A stretch of 64,000 nt of DNA from positions 362,859 to 426,858 of the forward strand of contig NC_011879.1 in assembly GCF_000022025.1 (NCBI RefSeq). The letters run 5' to 3'. The notes beneath the pieces were generated by a model, which searched no databases, was not told the DNA's origin, and saw only the letters and a program-made list of their open reading frames with translations. The stretch comes from Pseudarthrobacter chlorophenolicus A6 (lineage in GTDB: Bacteria > Actinomycetota > Actinomycetes > Actinomycetales > Micrococcaceae). Every line of letters starts with the position of its first letter. The stretch's first letter is position 1. Made by a program: the position numbers and the translations under genes. Shown piece by piece: positions 1 through 8,300 of the stretch.

Positions 1-708
1 ACAGCAGACGGCATCAACCGGGCCCCCGCGGGAATCCCCAGCGGAGGCCAGTTTGTGGCCACAAACCACGCGGAGGCCCCCATCCGACTCTTCGATCGAA
101 CCGACGGATCCTTCCTCAACCCGGCCCCGTCCGCGACCGCGGAACACTGCATTCAGTTCTGGTCCAACGTCGAAATCCCGGACGAGATCATCGACCAGGT
201 GGTCGATGCGTACGCCACGTTCCGGCAGAAGGAAATTGACCAGGACATGGAGCAGCACATGACTGCCTGGCGGACTCACTGGGAAGAACAGAATCCCGTG
301 CCAAAACGGAACCTGGAGGAGTACCAGGAACGGTTCAAGCGCGAGTACGAACAGCACCGTCAGTCCGTCCTCCCAGGCGTCGTCGCGAAGCGACCAGAGC
401 GGTTGGGCCAGTACGACACCCGGCAGCTCATCCGGGCCACTAAGATGCTGATCCACCGTCCCAACCCGGCAAGGTTCCCGCCGGAGGAGGAACAGAAGGT
501 CCTCGACGAGCCGGTGGAGCTGTACAACGAGACGCTGACGGTGCGGCAGATCGACCAGAAGTACAGCCTCTACGACGTCCGCTACGCGATGGACAAGGTG
601 TTCCGCAACGATAACGCCCTGTTGGAGGCCTTGCAGAGCCAGTCAGAGCAGCTGTCCGGCATCCACGAGCAGCTCGTCCACCAGCGCTCTGATTTCAACA
701 ACTACTGA
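1..708 (+). CDS. Hypothetical protein with GIPxGGQF N-terminal motif (5' partial)
   Basis: The reading frame is open from base 1, so the gene begins before the window; the internal GTG at 55 is probably not the start. The first visible residues include RAPAGIPSGGQF followed by an HAE tripeptide, closely matching the N-terminus of the gene at 28629 (RQPQGIPAGGQF...HAE). The remainder is acidic and helical, with many Glu, Gln and Arg and a likely coiled coil, and no recognised catalytic domain. It ends just before a bidirectional terminator and converges on the secretion-like genes. The shared N-terminal tag suggests a sorting, processing or docking signal, but its function is unknown to me. 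Confidence 0.75.
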   Translation, partial: TADGINRAPAGIPSGGQFVATNHAEAPIRLFDRTDGSFLNPAPSATAEHCIQFWSNVEIPDEIIDQVVDAYATFRQKEIDQDMEQHMTAWRTHWEEQNPVPKRNLEEYQERFKREYEQHRQSVLPGVVAKRPERLGQYDTRQLIRATKMLIHRPNPARFPPEEEQKVLDEPVELYNETLTVRQIDQKYSLYDVRYAMDKVFRNDNALLEALQSQSEQLSGIHEQLVHQRSDFNNY

Positions 709-717
709 GCGCCCAAG

Positions 718-749
718 AAAAAGGACCCCTCCGAGGAGGGGTCCTTTTT
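718..749. terminator. Bidirectional rho-independent terminator
   Basis: A perfect 14-bp inverted repeat with A-run and T-run edges (AAAAAGGACCCCTC / GAGGGGTCCTTTTT, 4-nt loop) lies between convergent genes. Confidence 0.9.
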
Positions 750-756
750 GTATGTC

Positions 757-1413
757 CTATTTGCTGGGCGGGGCGAGCTGGTCGACGAGCCAGCTCCCGT
801 CCGGCTGTACCTGGACACGTCCGTCAAAGAGGGCACCGCCGTTCTTGAAGTAAGCGTGGAACGTCTTGGCGCCGGCCGATTCTTCAGCCAGGGAGACGCT
901 GTCGAAGGTGTCTGAGGGGACAGCCCGGATGTCGGTGACCTCGAGCCCGGAGTAGAGGTCGGGGCTGACCAGTGGCTTCAGGCGCTTGAGCCACTCTTCC
1001 TTGCCGCCTGCGGTGTCGGCCCAGGCAGCGGCGAACTTGCTGGCGAAAGGCTTCCAGTCCTTCGCGGTGACCGACTGGGGTCCTGTGCCGATGACGCGTG
1101 GTGTTGCTGTTGGGGCTGGCGAGCCGCCTGTGGCTGTCTGCGCCCCTGCCGAGGCCACGGGGGAAGACGTGGGCGCCGGGGCGGATCCGGGGCCGGCAGC
1201 CGGGCTTGCAGGGGCTGTGGGGGCAGCCGTCTCAAGAGCAGCCGTGGCCTGGACGGTGGGTTTGACCTCGGCCGGGGGTTCTGTCTTCTGTCCGCTCTGC
1301 AGGAAGGCGAACACAGCCACCGAGATCGCGACGATGAGAACCAGTCCGATGACCACTGCGTTGTCTTTGAGGAACTGCACTGCGGGGTGGAGAGGTGTCG
1401 GGCCTGCGGCCAT
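757..1413 (-). CDS. Membrane-anchored NTF2/VirB8-like conjugation protein
   Basis: 218 residues: a short cytoplasmic N-terminus, one membrane helix near residues 20-40, a long Ala/Pro/Thr-rich linker to about residue 110, then a globular C-terminal domain. This topology (one helix, extended linker, outer-face alpha/beta domain) matches VirB8/TcpC-like components of Gram-positive conjugation systems. The family call rests on architecture and neighbourhood, not on a diagnostic motif. The start is supported by an AAAGGA ribosome site 8 nt upstream. It lies 29 bp downstream of the SLT-CHAP wall hydrolase and is probably cotranscribed with it from the class A motif near 3344. Other single-pass wall-spanning proteins would look similar. 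Confidence 0.6.
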   Translation of the reverse strand: MAAGPTPLHPAVQFLKDNAVVIGLVLIVAISVAVFAFLQSGQKTEPPAEVKPTVQATAALETAAPTAPASPAAGPGSAPAPTSSPVASAGAQTATGGSPAPTATPRVIGTGPQSVTAKDWKPFASKFAAAWADTAGGKEEWLKRLKPLVSPDLYSGLEVTDIRAVPSDTFDSVSLAEESAGAKTFHAYFKNGGALFDGRVQVQPDGSWLVDQLAPPSK

Positions 1414-1442
1414 CGGTCGATCCTTTACTGTCGGTACGGGTA

Positions 1443-3338
1443 CTACTTCTCAATGTCGGCGACGTGGATGAAGCCGGTGACATCCTTGATGGGGATGTTG
1501 CGTTTGTCGTAGGCCAGCGGCTCGAAGTTGTACTCTTCGATGTCGATGGTGCCCTTGTCAGGGTAGACGGCGCTGACAATGGCGACGTGGCCCGCATCGC
1601 CCGTGATGTTTGTTGGGCTCGACCAGTTCGCCGTCCACCAGGCGACGGAACCCACCTTCGGGGTGGTGTCCATCTTGTATTTGGAGCCGACAGTGTCCTT
1701 CCACTGCACTGCGTTGCCGAAAAGGCCAACCCCGATCTTAGCCGGGGTGAAAGGGTACTCCTGGCCTTCCTTCCAGCCCATCTGGACGTTCAGGCGCCAG
1801 GCGACGAACGACACGCACTGGCGCTTGTACAGCGACCACGGGTCGGCTTCGTCAGTGAAAACGCCGACCGGGTCACGGTAGGGGTAGTCGTCACCCTGCC
1901 CGGCTACACCGGTGCCGACCCCTCCGATCCCGCCGCTCTGGCAGCTGGACTGCGCCGCGGGCACCGAGGCGTCCAGGCCTGGTTCCTTGGTTGTGGTCGT
2001 GCCGTAGCTGCCCTTGGTGGGTTTCAGCTCGTCGACGAGCTTCTTTGCAGCGGTCTCGTCGTCGGCATAGGCGCTCGGAAACGCTGAGATCTGGACCTTC
2101 TGCGCGGCAACGGTGACGGGCAGGTCCTGCCAGCCGCTGATCGTCATCAGGCGTTCAAGGAACATGTCCGCGGACTTGCTCGGGCTCATTGCGTCTTCGA
2201 CCGTGCCCCAGGAGAATTCGGCTCCGTTGACCTGCTGCTGGAAGAGGCCTACGGAGTAGGACTTCCTCCCCGCGCCCAGGTCGAAGCCACCCTCCGGGCC
2301 ACCGAAGGAGAGCTCCTTGGAGCCGGGGACGCTGGAGTTCCAGTACATTTGCAGCCCGGACTCCTGCAGGGCGGTTGCGAGGGCGATGATGGCAGCCTTC
2401 TCCGGCATGCCCTTGGCGGCGACCTGGTCGATGATCGCCTGCGCGTATTCCTTCTTCTTCGCGTTCAGGTCGGCACTGGAGGGTTCACCGACGGTGACGG
2501 TGGAAGAGCCGCACTTGTCGGCAGCCCCGATCGCCCAGTTGCTGGCCCGGGTGAAGACGGCATCGGCAGCTCCGGGGTTTCCGCTAAGCGGCAGCGTTGC
2601 GATCGCCGCAACGTACTGCTTTTTCAGCTCATCGCGCGCCTGTTTGGATTCCTCGAGGTCCGACGCCTTCAGGACGTTCTCGCCTTTGGCGCCGCGGCTG
2701 TCCATGTAGCCGGCATCGAGGGCCGGGTTAGGCAGGGCGTCGACGGTGCCCTGGTTGGCCTTGGCGAGTTTCCGACCGAGGTACAGCGCGGCCTTGTCGA
2801 AGTCTTCCGCGTCAGCGTCACTGATTTCACCGGCAGTCTTGTCTATGTCGAGACCGAACGGGCCTTTGCCACCTGCGGCCCTGCTCTTGGCTGTCTGCTG
2901 AATTGCTGCGAGGATTTCCCAGCGCACGCCGGTCTGTGAGGCGGCGTCCCTGACTCGCTTCAGGTCTGCGGGTTTGTCGCCGAAGGATTTCAGGGCTGCT
3001 GTTTCGGCAACTACGGCGTGGCCGGCCGGGACAGCGGTGTTGGACTGGGCTGCACCGAAAACTACCTGTGCCAGCAAGGCGATGGTGAGGATGGGCGCTG
3101 CGATGGCAGCGGCGATGACCCTCCGGCCGGTCTTGGTCTTGACGGCACCCTTGACGGCGCCGAGGGCTGCACCTGTGGCACCGCCGGTTACGGCTCCCTG
3201 GGCGATGTTCGCGGCAACGGTGCCGGCGTCTGCTTTAGCCTGGCCAAGCGCGTCCGGCGCGCCGCCTGGGGTCGCGGACGGTGACGTTCCCGCTCCATCA
3301 GGAAGGGCCGGGCCGCTTTCGGGAGGATTGATGCTCAT
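1443..3338 (-). CDS. Membrane-anchored SLT-like plus CHAP peptidoglycan hydrolase (conjugation/T4SS type)
   Basis: 631 residues. One membrane helix lies near residues 74-94 after a Pro/Ala-rich cytoplasmic N-terminus. A lysozyme/lytic-transglycosylase-like domain follows around residues 300-400 (ATALQESGLQ and SVGLFQQQ motifs). A C-terminal CHAP amidase domain lies around residues 490-631 with catalytic Cys in CVSFVAWR and His in GHVAIVS. This is the arrangement of VirB1-type hydrolases that open the wall for Gram-positive conjugation. I chose the ATG at 3338 because the upstream ATG at 3350 lies inside a class A promoter-like motif. With the VirB8-like gene downstream it suggests a transfer operon continuing outside the window. 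Confidence 0.8.
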   Translation of the reverse strand: MSINPPESGPALPDGAGTSPSATPGGAPDALGQAKADAGTVAANIAQGAVTGGATGAALGAVKGAVKTKTGRRVIAAAIAAPILTIALLAQVVFGAAQSNTAVPAGHAVVAETAALKSFGDKPADLKRVRDAASQTGVRWEILAAIQQTAKSRAAGGKGPFGLDIDKTAGEISDADAEDFDKAALYLGRKLAKANQGTVDALPNPALDAGYMDSRGAKGENVLKASDLEESKQARDELKKQYVAAIATLPLSGNPGAADAVFTRASNWAIGAADKCGSSTVTVGEPSSADLNAKKKEYAQAIIDQVAAKGMPEKAAIIALATALQESGLQMYWNSSVPGSKELSFGGPEGGFDLGAGRKSYSVGLFQQQVNGAEFSWGTVEDAMSPSKSADMFLERLMTISGWQDLPVTVAAQKVQISAFPSAYADDETAAKKLVDELKPTKGSYGTTTTKEPGLDASVPAAQSSCQSGGIGGVGTGVAGQGDDYPYRDPVGVFTDEADPWSLYKRQCVSFVAWRLNVQMGWKEGQEYPFTPAKIGVGLFGNAVQWKDTVGSKYKMDTTPKVGSVAWWTANWSSPTNITGDAGHVAIVSAVYPDKGTIDIEEYNFEPLAYDKRNIPIKDVTGFIHVADIEK

Positions 3339-3343
3339 ATCTT

Positions 3344-3357
3344 GGAACATGCGCAGA
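3344..3357 (-). promoter_or_regulatory. Class A promoter motif (wall hydrolase)
   Basis: TCTGCGCATGTTCC on the minus strand, five bases before the ATG at 3338. It differs from the class A consensus TCTACGCATGTTYC by one base. Confidence 0.6.
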
Positions 3358-3375
3358 TTTTGGGGGCAGGCCTCA

Positions 3376-3720
3376 TCACCGACTGATGAGTGTGCGCATC
3401 TGCGGTAGCTTCCGGATTTTGTCCCAGCCCTGCGCCTGGTAGGTCAGGATCTCCTCGGCCCAGGTGATCCGCAGGCCGTCCGCGGCAGCGAGGGCGTCGA
3501 ACTGGTCGGCCCAGTGGAACCCTGCCGGCTGATCAGGTGCCCGGGCTGCCGGCTCCAGGCCGGCCACCTGGCTGAGGGTGTATTCATCATTGATGCAGGA
3601 CAGGACGTTCCACATCCCGTCCCCAAGGAAGATCGCATGGGGCTCCTGTCCCTGGATGGACCACAGTTCGCCCACCGCGGGGGACGGTGCGGTGCTCTCA
3701 ACGCTGGGCAAAGCGTTCAC
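3376..3720 (-). CDS. Hypothetical protein
   Basis: 114 residues with a GTG start preceded by AGGCAGG; it overlaps the end of the upstream HNH gene by 23 bp, so translation is probably coupled. It has no signal peptide or membrane segment. The sequence is rich in Trp, Asp and Gln (ELWSIQGQEPHAIFLGDG, then SCINDEYTLSQVAGLEPAA). I recognise no family. Its position between a membrane HNH protein and the wall hydrolase suggests an accessory role in the same transfer-related unit. Confidence 0.6.
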   Translation of the reverse strand: MNALPSVESTAPSPAVGELWSIQGQEPHAIFLGDGMWNVLSCINDEYTLSQVAGLEPAARAPDQPAGFHWADQFDALAAADGLRITWAEEILTYQAQGWDKIRKLPQMRTLISR

Positions 3721-4180
3721 CTGCCTTCACGTTCACACCCTGGGGAAAGTATTTTCTGCGCCTTGCCTCCATGCGCATCGTCGCCCAGACGGTCGGGATC
3801 TTGGCGCCCTTGGAGGTGTTGTGCCGTGCGCAGGCGGCGACGAAGTTGGCCATGGACGTTGACCCGCCCTTGGACCACGGATAGTGGTGGTCGCCGTGGT
3901 GTGCCTTGGCCTTGCAGCGCATAAAGAGCACGCCGTCCATCTCACATTGCCCGCCGGCGCGGCCGAAGCCTTCGTTCTTCTGGACGGCGGAGAACAGCCG
4001 GGAAGGGTCAGTCGGCACCGGCCGGTTCTGGGCGATGGCCCGCCCGACGTACACGAGCACGAGGAAACCTGCGATGACAAGGAACGGCACCGGGTTCGTG
4101 GTTATCAGGGAAGTCATGTTGGTGATCAGGCCCTGAATGAATCCGGTGAGCGTCTCAGTGAATGTGGTGGGGGAGGTCAT
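3698..4180 (-). CDS. Membrane-anchored HNH endonuclease-like protein
   Basis: 160 residues from the ATG at 4180. A membrane helix lies at about residues 32-52 (PVPFLVIAGFLVLVYVG), followed by an HNH-type module: two Cys upstream, then HHGDHHYPWSKGG, an Asn in MANFV and ARHNTSKG. This gives the His-Asn-His pattern of the beta-beta-alpha metal fold. A membrane-tethered HNH nuclease is unusual; it could act on DNA entering or leaving at the membrane. A class A motif lies about 33 nt upstream. A longer ATG start at 4240 would run through that motif and is rejected. Nuclease activity is inferred from the motif only. Confidence 0.65.
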   Translation of the reverse strand: MTSPTTFTETLTGFIQGLITNMTSLITTNPVPFLVIAGFLVLVYVGRAIAQNRPVPTDPSRLFSAVQKNEGFGRAGGQCEMDGVLFMRCKAKAHHGDHHYPWSKGGSTSMANFVAACARHNTSKGAKIPTVWATMRMEARRRKYFPQGVNVKAGERFAQR

Positions 4181-4212
4181 GGCGCTTTCTCGGGTCGGTT
4201 CACTATCCGTTC

Positions 4213-4226
4213 GAAACATGCGTAGA
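4213..4226 (-). promoter_or_regulatory. Class A promoter motif (HNH gene)
   Basis: Perfect TCTACGCATGTTTC on the minus strand, about 33 nt before the ATG at 4180. Confidence 0.65.
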
Positions 4227-4240
4227 CAGGGAAAAGGCAA

Positions 4241-4278
4241 GAGCCCCGCCCTACCCGGTGAAGGGTGGGACGGGGCTC
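4241..4278 (-). terminator. Terminator downstream of ssb
   Basis: Long inverted repeat GAGCCCCG...CGGGGCTC with an inner CCCTACCC/GGGTGGG arm, just after the ssb stop and followed on the minus strand by a T-rich stretch. Confidence 0.7.
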
Positions 4279-4290
4279 TCTGGCGACGGC

Positions 4291-4824
4291 TTAGAAGTCG
4301 TCGTCACCGCCGCCGGCAGGGACGGCGACCTTCGGCTTGGAGGCAGCGGCAGCGCGGGGTGCCGGAGCCTTCTTGGCGGCAGCGGAGGTCTCGCCACCTT
4401 CCTTCTTCGCGACCTTGTGGACGTCCACGGTGGCGAAGCGGACCGGGGCGGAGATGTCGCTGGCGGTGAAGCCGACCATCGTGATCTCCTTCTCTTCGAG
4501 CTCCTTGTTGGCGTTCTCGAGGTACACGGACTTCGGGTACGTGTTGACGCGGCCCAGGACGATCAGGCGGTCGCCCTTCTTGAAGGACTTTGCAGCGTTC
4601 TCAGCGGTCGTGCCGAAAGCGGTGAAGGGGATGAAGTGCGTCTTCTCGTCATCGCTGCCGCGTTCGCCTTCGTTGACCGCGAGGCGGAAGTTGAGGCGGG
4701 GGATACCCGATGCGGTGTTGGTGTTCAGCTCCAGGTCGTGGGACAGGTTGCCGGTGAAGGGGATGTTGTACAAGGCGTTGCCTTTCGTAAGGCCCATAAG
4801 GGCTGCGGTAGAAACCCGGAACAT
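4291..4824 (-). CDS. ssb: Single-stranded DNA-binding protein
   Basis: 177 residues. An N-terminal OB-fold is recognisable from GNLSHDLELN, RLNFRLAVNE, TAFGTTAENAAKSFKKGDRLIVLGRV and TVDVHKVAKK. It continues into a Lys/Ala/Pro-rich linker and ends in the acidic tip GGGDDDF, the tail through which SSBs recruit partner proteins. The start is uncertain: the ATG at 4824 has GGAG directly abutting it, and the ATG at 4797 would fit the usual SSB N-terminus. It has both a class C and a class B motif upstream, so it may be expressed from two promoters. It is the first gene of the replication block, upstream of a small gene and dnaE in genomic order. Confidence 0.85.
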   Translation of the reverse strand: MFRVSTAALMGLTKGNALYNIPFTGNLSHDLELNTNTASGIPRLNFRLAVNEGERGSDDEKTHFIPFTAFGTTAENAAKSFKKGDRLIVLGRVNTYPKSVYLENANKELEEKEITMVGFTASDISAPVRFATVDVHKVAKKEGGETSAAAKKAPAPRAAAASKPKVAVPAGGGDDDF

Positions 4825-4843
4825 CTCCGGCTTTCTGGTAGTC

Positions 4844-4866
4844 CTATGCGGTTTGCCGGCTGACGG
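4844..4866 (-). promoter_or_regulatory. Class C promoter motif (ssb)
   Basis: CCGTC-N12-GCATAG on the minus strand, about 20 nt before the ssb ATG at 4824. Confidence 0.8.
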
Positions 4867-4934
4867 GTGTCACTTCCGTGCTGTTCCGCATTCAGTTGGA
4901 TCAGGCCCAAAACGGGCTTCTCCATCTGGTTTCT

Positions 4935-4964
4935 ATGTGTGCGGCGGTACAGGAAAACGTCACC
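4935..4964 (-). promoter_or_regulatory. Class B promoter motif (ssb, distal)
   Basis: GGTGAC-N15-CGCACACAT on the minus strand; the second, more distal promoter candidate for ssb. Confidence 0.7.
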
Positions 4965-4973
4965 GCAGACGAG

Positions 4974-5258
4974 CTATTTCACTGGCGCCAGGCCGGTGCC
5001 CAACTGGCCGTCGTGGATCAGCCCCATGATGGTGCCGCGGACGTGAACGATGACTTCGTCGTGGCGGGCGTCGGTGGCCCGGGCGAGCATGCCGGTGAGC
5101 ATCCGGGAGACGTCGAGCAGGCCGATGAGGAGCTCTTTGGGGTCCGTGGTGTCCAGCAGGGCGTCGACCGAGTCGAAATCCTGGGTGGCGAATCTTTCAA
5201 GCACTGCCAGAGCCGCGAGGGTGGTGTCGGTCTGGGGCTTGTCGTTGGCGGGGCTCAC
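4974..5258 (-). CDS. Small acidic hypothetical protein
   Basis: 94 residues from the GTG at 5258, chosen because AGAAGGAG lies about 6 nt upstream; a longer frame reaching 5357 would read through the class B motif. The protein is helical and acidic, with ALLDTTDPKELLIGLLDVSRMLTG followed by VHVRGTIMGLIHDGQLGTG. I recognise no family. It lies between dnaE and ssb on the same strand, so a role in the replication module is possible but not shown by sequence. Confidence 0.6.
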   Translation of the reverse strand: MSPANDKPQTDTTLAALAVLERFATQDFDSVDALLDTTDPKELLIGLLDVSRMLTGMLARATDARHDEVIVHVRGTIMGLIHDGQLGTGLAPVK

Positions 5259-5328
5259 GAGGGGGCTCCTTCTGCCGCGCACAGCGGCGGGTCGATCTTT
5301 TGGCGGCAGGCCCGCCTGTTCTTCCCCC

Positions 5329-5358
5329 ATGTGTGCGGATTCCGGAGCCCCGCTCACC
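5329..5358 (-). promoter_or_regulatory. Class B promoter motif (gene at 5258)
   Basis: Perfect GGTGAG-N15-CGCACACAT on the minus strand. The predicted transcript would carry a leader of about 65 nt to the GTG at 5258. Confidence 0.75.
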
Positions 5359-5361
5359 GGC

Positions 5362-8300
5362 CTAGGCGGCGCGCGTGGACTGTGAGTCTGCGGCCGCGTG
5401 CCCGGCCTCGGCCAGCAGGTACCAGGTGTAGTCGGGGTTGGGACCGGCGACCTTCTTCCAGCGCGGATCCTCGTCTCCGGCTTCCCGTGCGATCTCCAGC
5501 ATCTGCAGCCCGCTCAGTGACGGCGAGGTCACCAGGACGGTGATCATGTCGCCGCCCACAGCCATGACCCGGTAGATGGATCCGGCCTGGACTGTCTTGG
5601 TTGGAAACTGGGCTGTCATGTGGGTCTTCATGACCTGCTCGTCTCCGGCAATGACGTCGCTGTTCACGCCGTGGCCGAACTCATCGGTTTCGACCGCGCA
5701 CCAGGAAGCGGTGGCCTTCTTGGCTGGCTGTTTGCCCTGCTCCGGGTGCAGCTGCACGACGTTGTCGGGGACGCTGTCATCGGCGGCGGCCGGTTCAGCT
5801 GACGCGTCCTTGTCCTTGCCGCCCTTTGGTTTGTCCGGGGTGGGGTTGCTGGCGCGCAGTTCGCGGTACTTCGCAGCGAAGTCGATCACGGCGGGAGGTT
5901 CGTTGATTTCGGGGGCGGTTGCCGAGGCGATCGGCCAGACTTCAAAAATGGAGAGCTCCTTGGTGGTGATGGTGTCCTGGGCCTCGGACTCGTCGTCGCC
6001 GACCGAGGTGGTGCGGACGTTGACCTTGCCCGAAACAGCGACAACGTCACCGACCTTGGGGACAGCGCCGCGGCGGCGCAGGTTGGACAGGGTGCGATCC
6101 CACATGACGCCCTGGATGGTGACCTTGGAGGACTCCAGCGCGAAGTTGGCCCGGCGCCCGCCGGAGTAGCCCTTCTCTTCCCACATGGAGATGACCCCCA
6201 CCGTGAGCACAGCTTCGCCGTTCTCGTCGGCGATCCTGTGCAGCGGGGTGGCCTTGCCGCCGGCCGGGCCCTCCCAGGCGAGGATTTCGTCCTTGAGGGA
6301 TTGCAAGGGGTGGGTGCCGAGGCTGACGCCAAGGCGCTGGCGCTGCCGGGTGGATTCCTCCACGTCGGACCATTCGGCATCGATGGGCAGCAGCTCGGTC
6401 TTGTGGGCCGCGCGCAGCGTCATGAGCAGCCCGAGCCGCGGCCCGAACGAGTCCAGCGCACCCGCCTCGATCAGGCCCTGGATGGCGCCCACCGGCAGCT
6501 TGGTCGGTTCGGCACCGTTCTTGCCCGGCACTGTGACGCGGGTGAGGACGTCGTGCAGGTTCTTGAACGGGCCGTTCTTCTGCCGCTCGGCGACAATGTA
6601 GTGTCCGGCGACGCCGACCTCTTTGACCTCGGCGAGACCCATCTGAACGGACCCGTTCACCGGAGCTGTGCGGGCCAGGGACAGGTTGATGTCCGGGGCG
6701 AGCACTGTGATGCCGTCGGTCTTCAGGGACCAGAAGGCGTTCATGCGCTTGTCGTCCTTGTCGGCGATGGCCAGGATCGCGGCGGCGTATTCCACCGGCC
6801 AGTTGGCCTTCAGGTAGGCGGTGACGAACGCCAGCTGGGCGTACGCGGCCGAGTGGGAGGCGTTGAACAGGTAGGACGCCGAGCCCTTCATGAGCTCGAA
6901 CATGTGGGCGGCCGTTTTCGGGGAGAACTTCGGGGAGATCATGGCCCCGTCCTCGTCGAAGAACTCCTGCTCCGCGCCGGCGGCCAGCATTTCGCCGACC
7001 TCGGCCATCTTCTTGGCGTCCTTCTTGCCGACGGCCTTACGCAGCACGGAGCGCTGAGAGGCATCGAAGCCGGAGATGACGGTGCCGAGGCGCATGAGGG
7101 ATTCCTGGAACACGAACACGCCGTACGTGTCGCCGAGGACCTTGGCGATCCATTCCTGTTCGGTTTTGTCGGCAGTGAACTGGTTGTAGTCGACCTCTTC
7201 GAGCCCGTTTTTACGCGCGGCGTAGCGGTCCGGGACCTTGGCTGCCAGCGGCCCGGGGCGGAACAGCGCGACGATGGCGGAAATGTCAGTGAGCGATTCG
7301 GGGACGACGTCCTGGGCGATTTTGACCATGCCCGCGGATTCCATCTGGAACACGCCTCCGGTGTTTCCGGCGGCGATCAGTGCGAACGCGGCATCGACCT
7401 TCGGGTCGCCCTGGGTGTCCGGGTGCGGGACGTCATCCATGGTCAGCTTCTCGCCGGTGGTCATCTCGATGTTTTCCAGCGCGGTGGCGACAATGTCGAG
7501 GTTCATCAGGCCCAGGATGTCCATCTTCAGGAAGCCGTAGTCCTCAACCTCCGGACCGTCCCAGCAGATGACACGGGGCGCGGCGGGGTCGGCGTCGGCT
7601 GCGTGGGAAGCCCAGCGCAGCGGAACCAGGTCATCGAGGGGCTCGGGGGAGACCACGAAGCCGCAGGCGTGGATGGATTCGTTCTTGATGACGCCTTCGA
7701 AGGAGCGGGCCATTTCGAGGATGTCCAATGCGTCCTGACCGGCCTCCTCCACCAGGTCGCGGAACGCCTGTCCGGCCTGGTCTTTCGGGTCGGCGAGCTG
7801 ATCGAAGTCGTAGGCCTTCTCACCCGAGGCCGGGACAAGGTCGGACATCTTGTTGCCCAGTCGCATGATCTGGGTTGCCCGCTCGGTCGCGGCCTTCTCG
7901 GCCTCGCGCAGCAGGGAGGCACCCTTTCCGCGGTCTCCGGCGGCGAAGAACTCCTTGGCCTGGGCCTTGATTTCCTCGCTGGGTCCGGACGGCTTCAGGA
8001 TGCGCGCGGCGTCCTTGATGGCAGCCTTGGACAGTGCCACGCCGAACGTGCCGATGCGGGCCACGTTGCCCTTGCCCCAGCGGTAGCCGAGGTAGGCGAA
8101 CACTTCGTCGCGGCGGCCCTTTTCGAAGTCGACGTCAATGTCAGGCATGCCGGCACGGCCGGGCTCCAGGAAGCGCTCGAACAGCAGGTTGTTGTACAGC
8201 GGGTCCAGGCCGACGATGGTCAGGCAGTATGAGACGGCCGAGCCTGCAGCGGAGCCGCGGCCGGGGCCGACGAGGATAGGCTTCTTCCGCGGCGCGTCCG

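Noticed and set aside
6238-8232. 664-codon plus-strand open frame inside dnaE
   Set aside because: Shadow of a high-GC gene; dnaE motifs on the minus strand are unambiguous.
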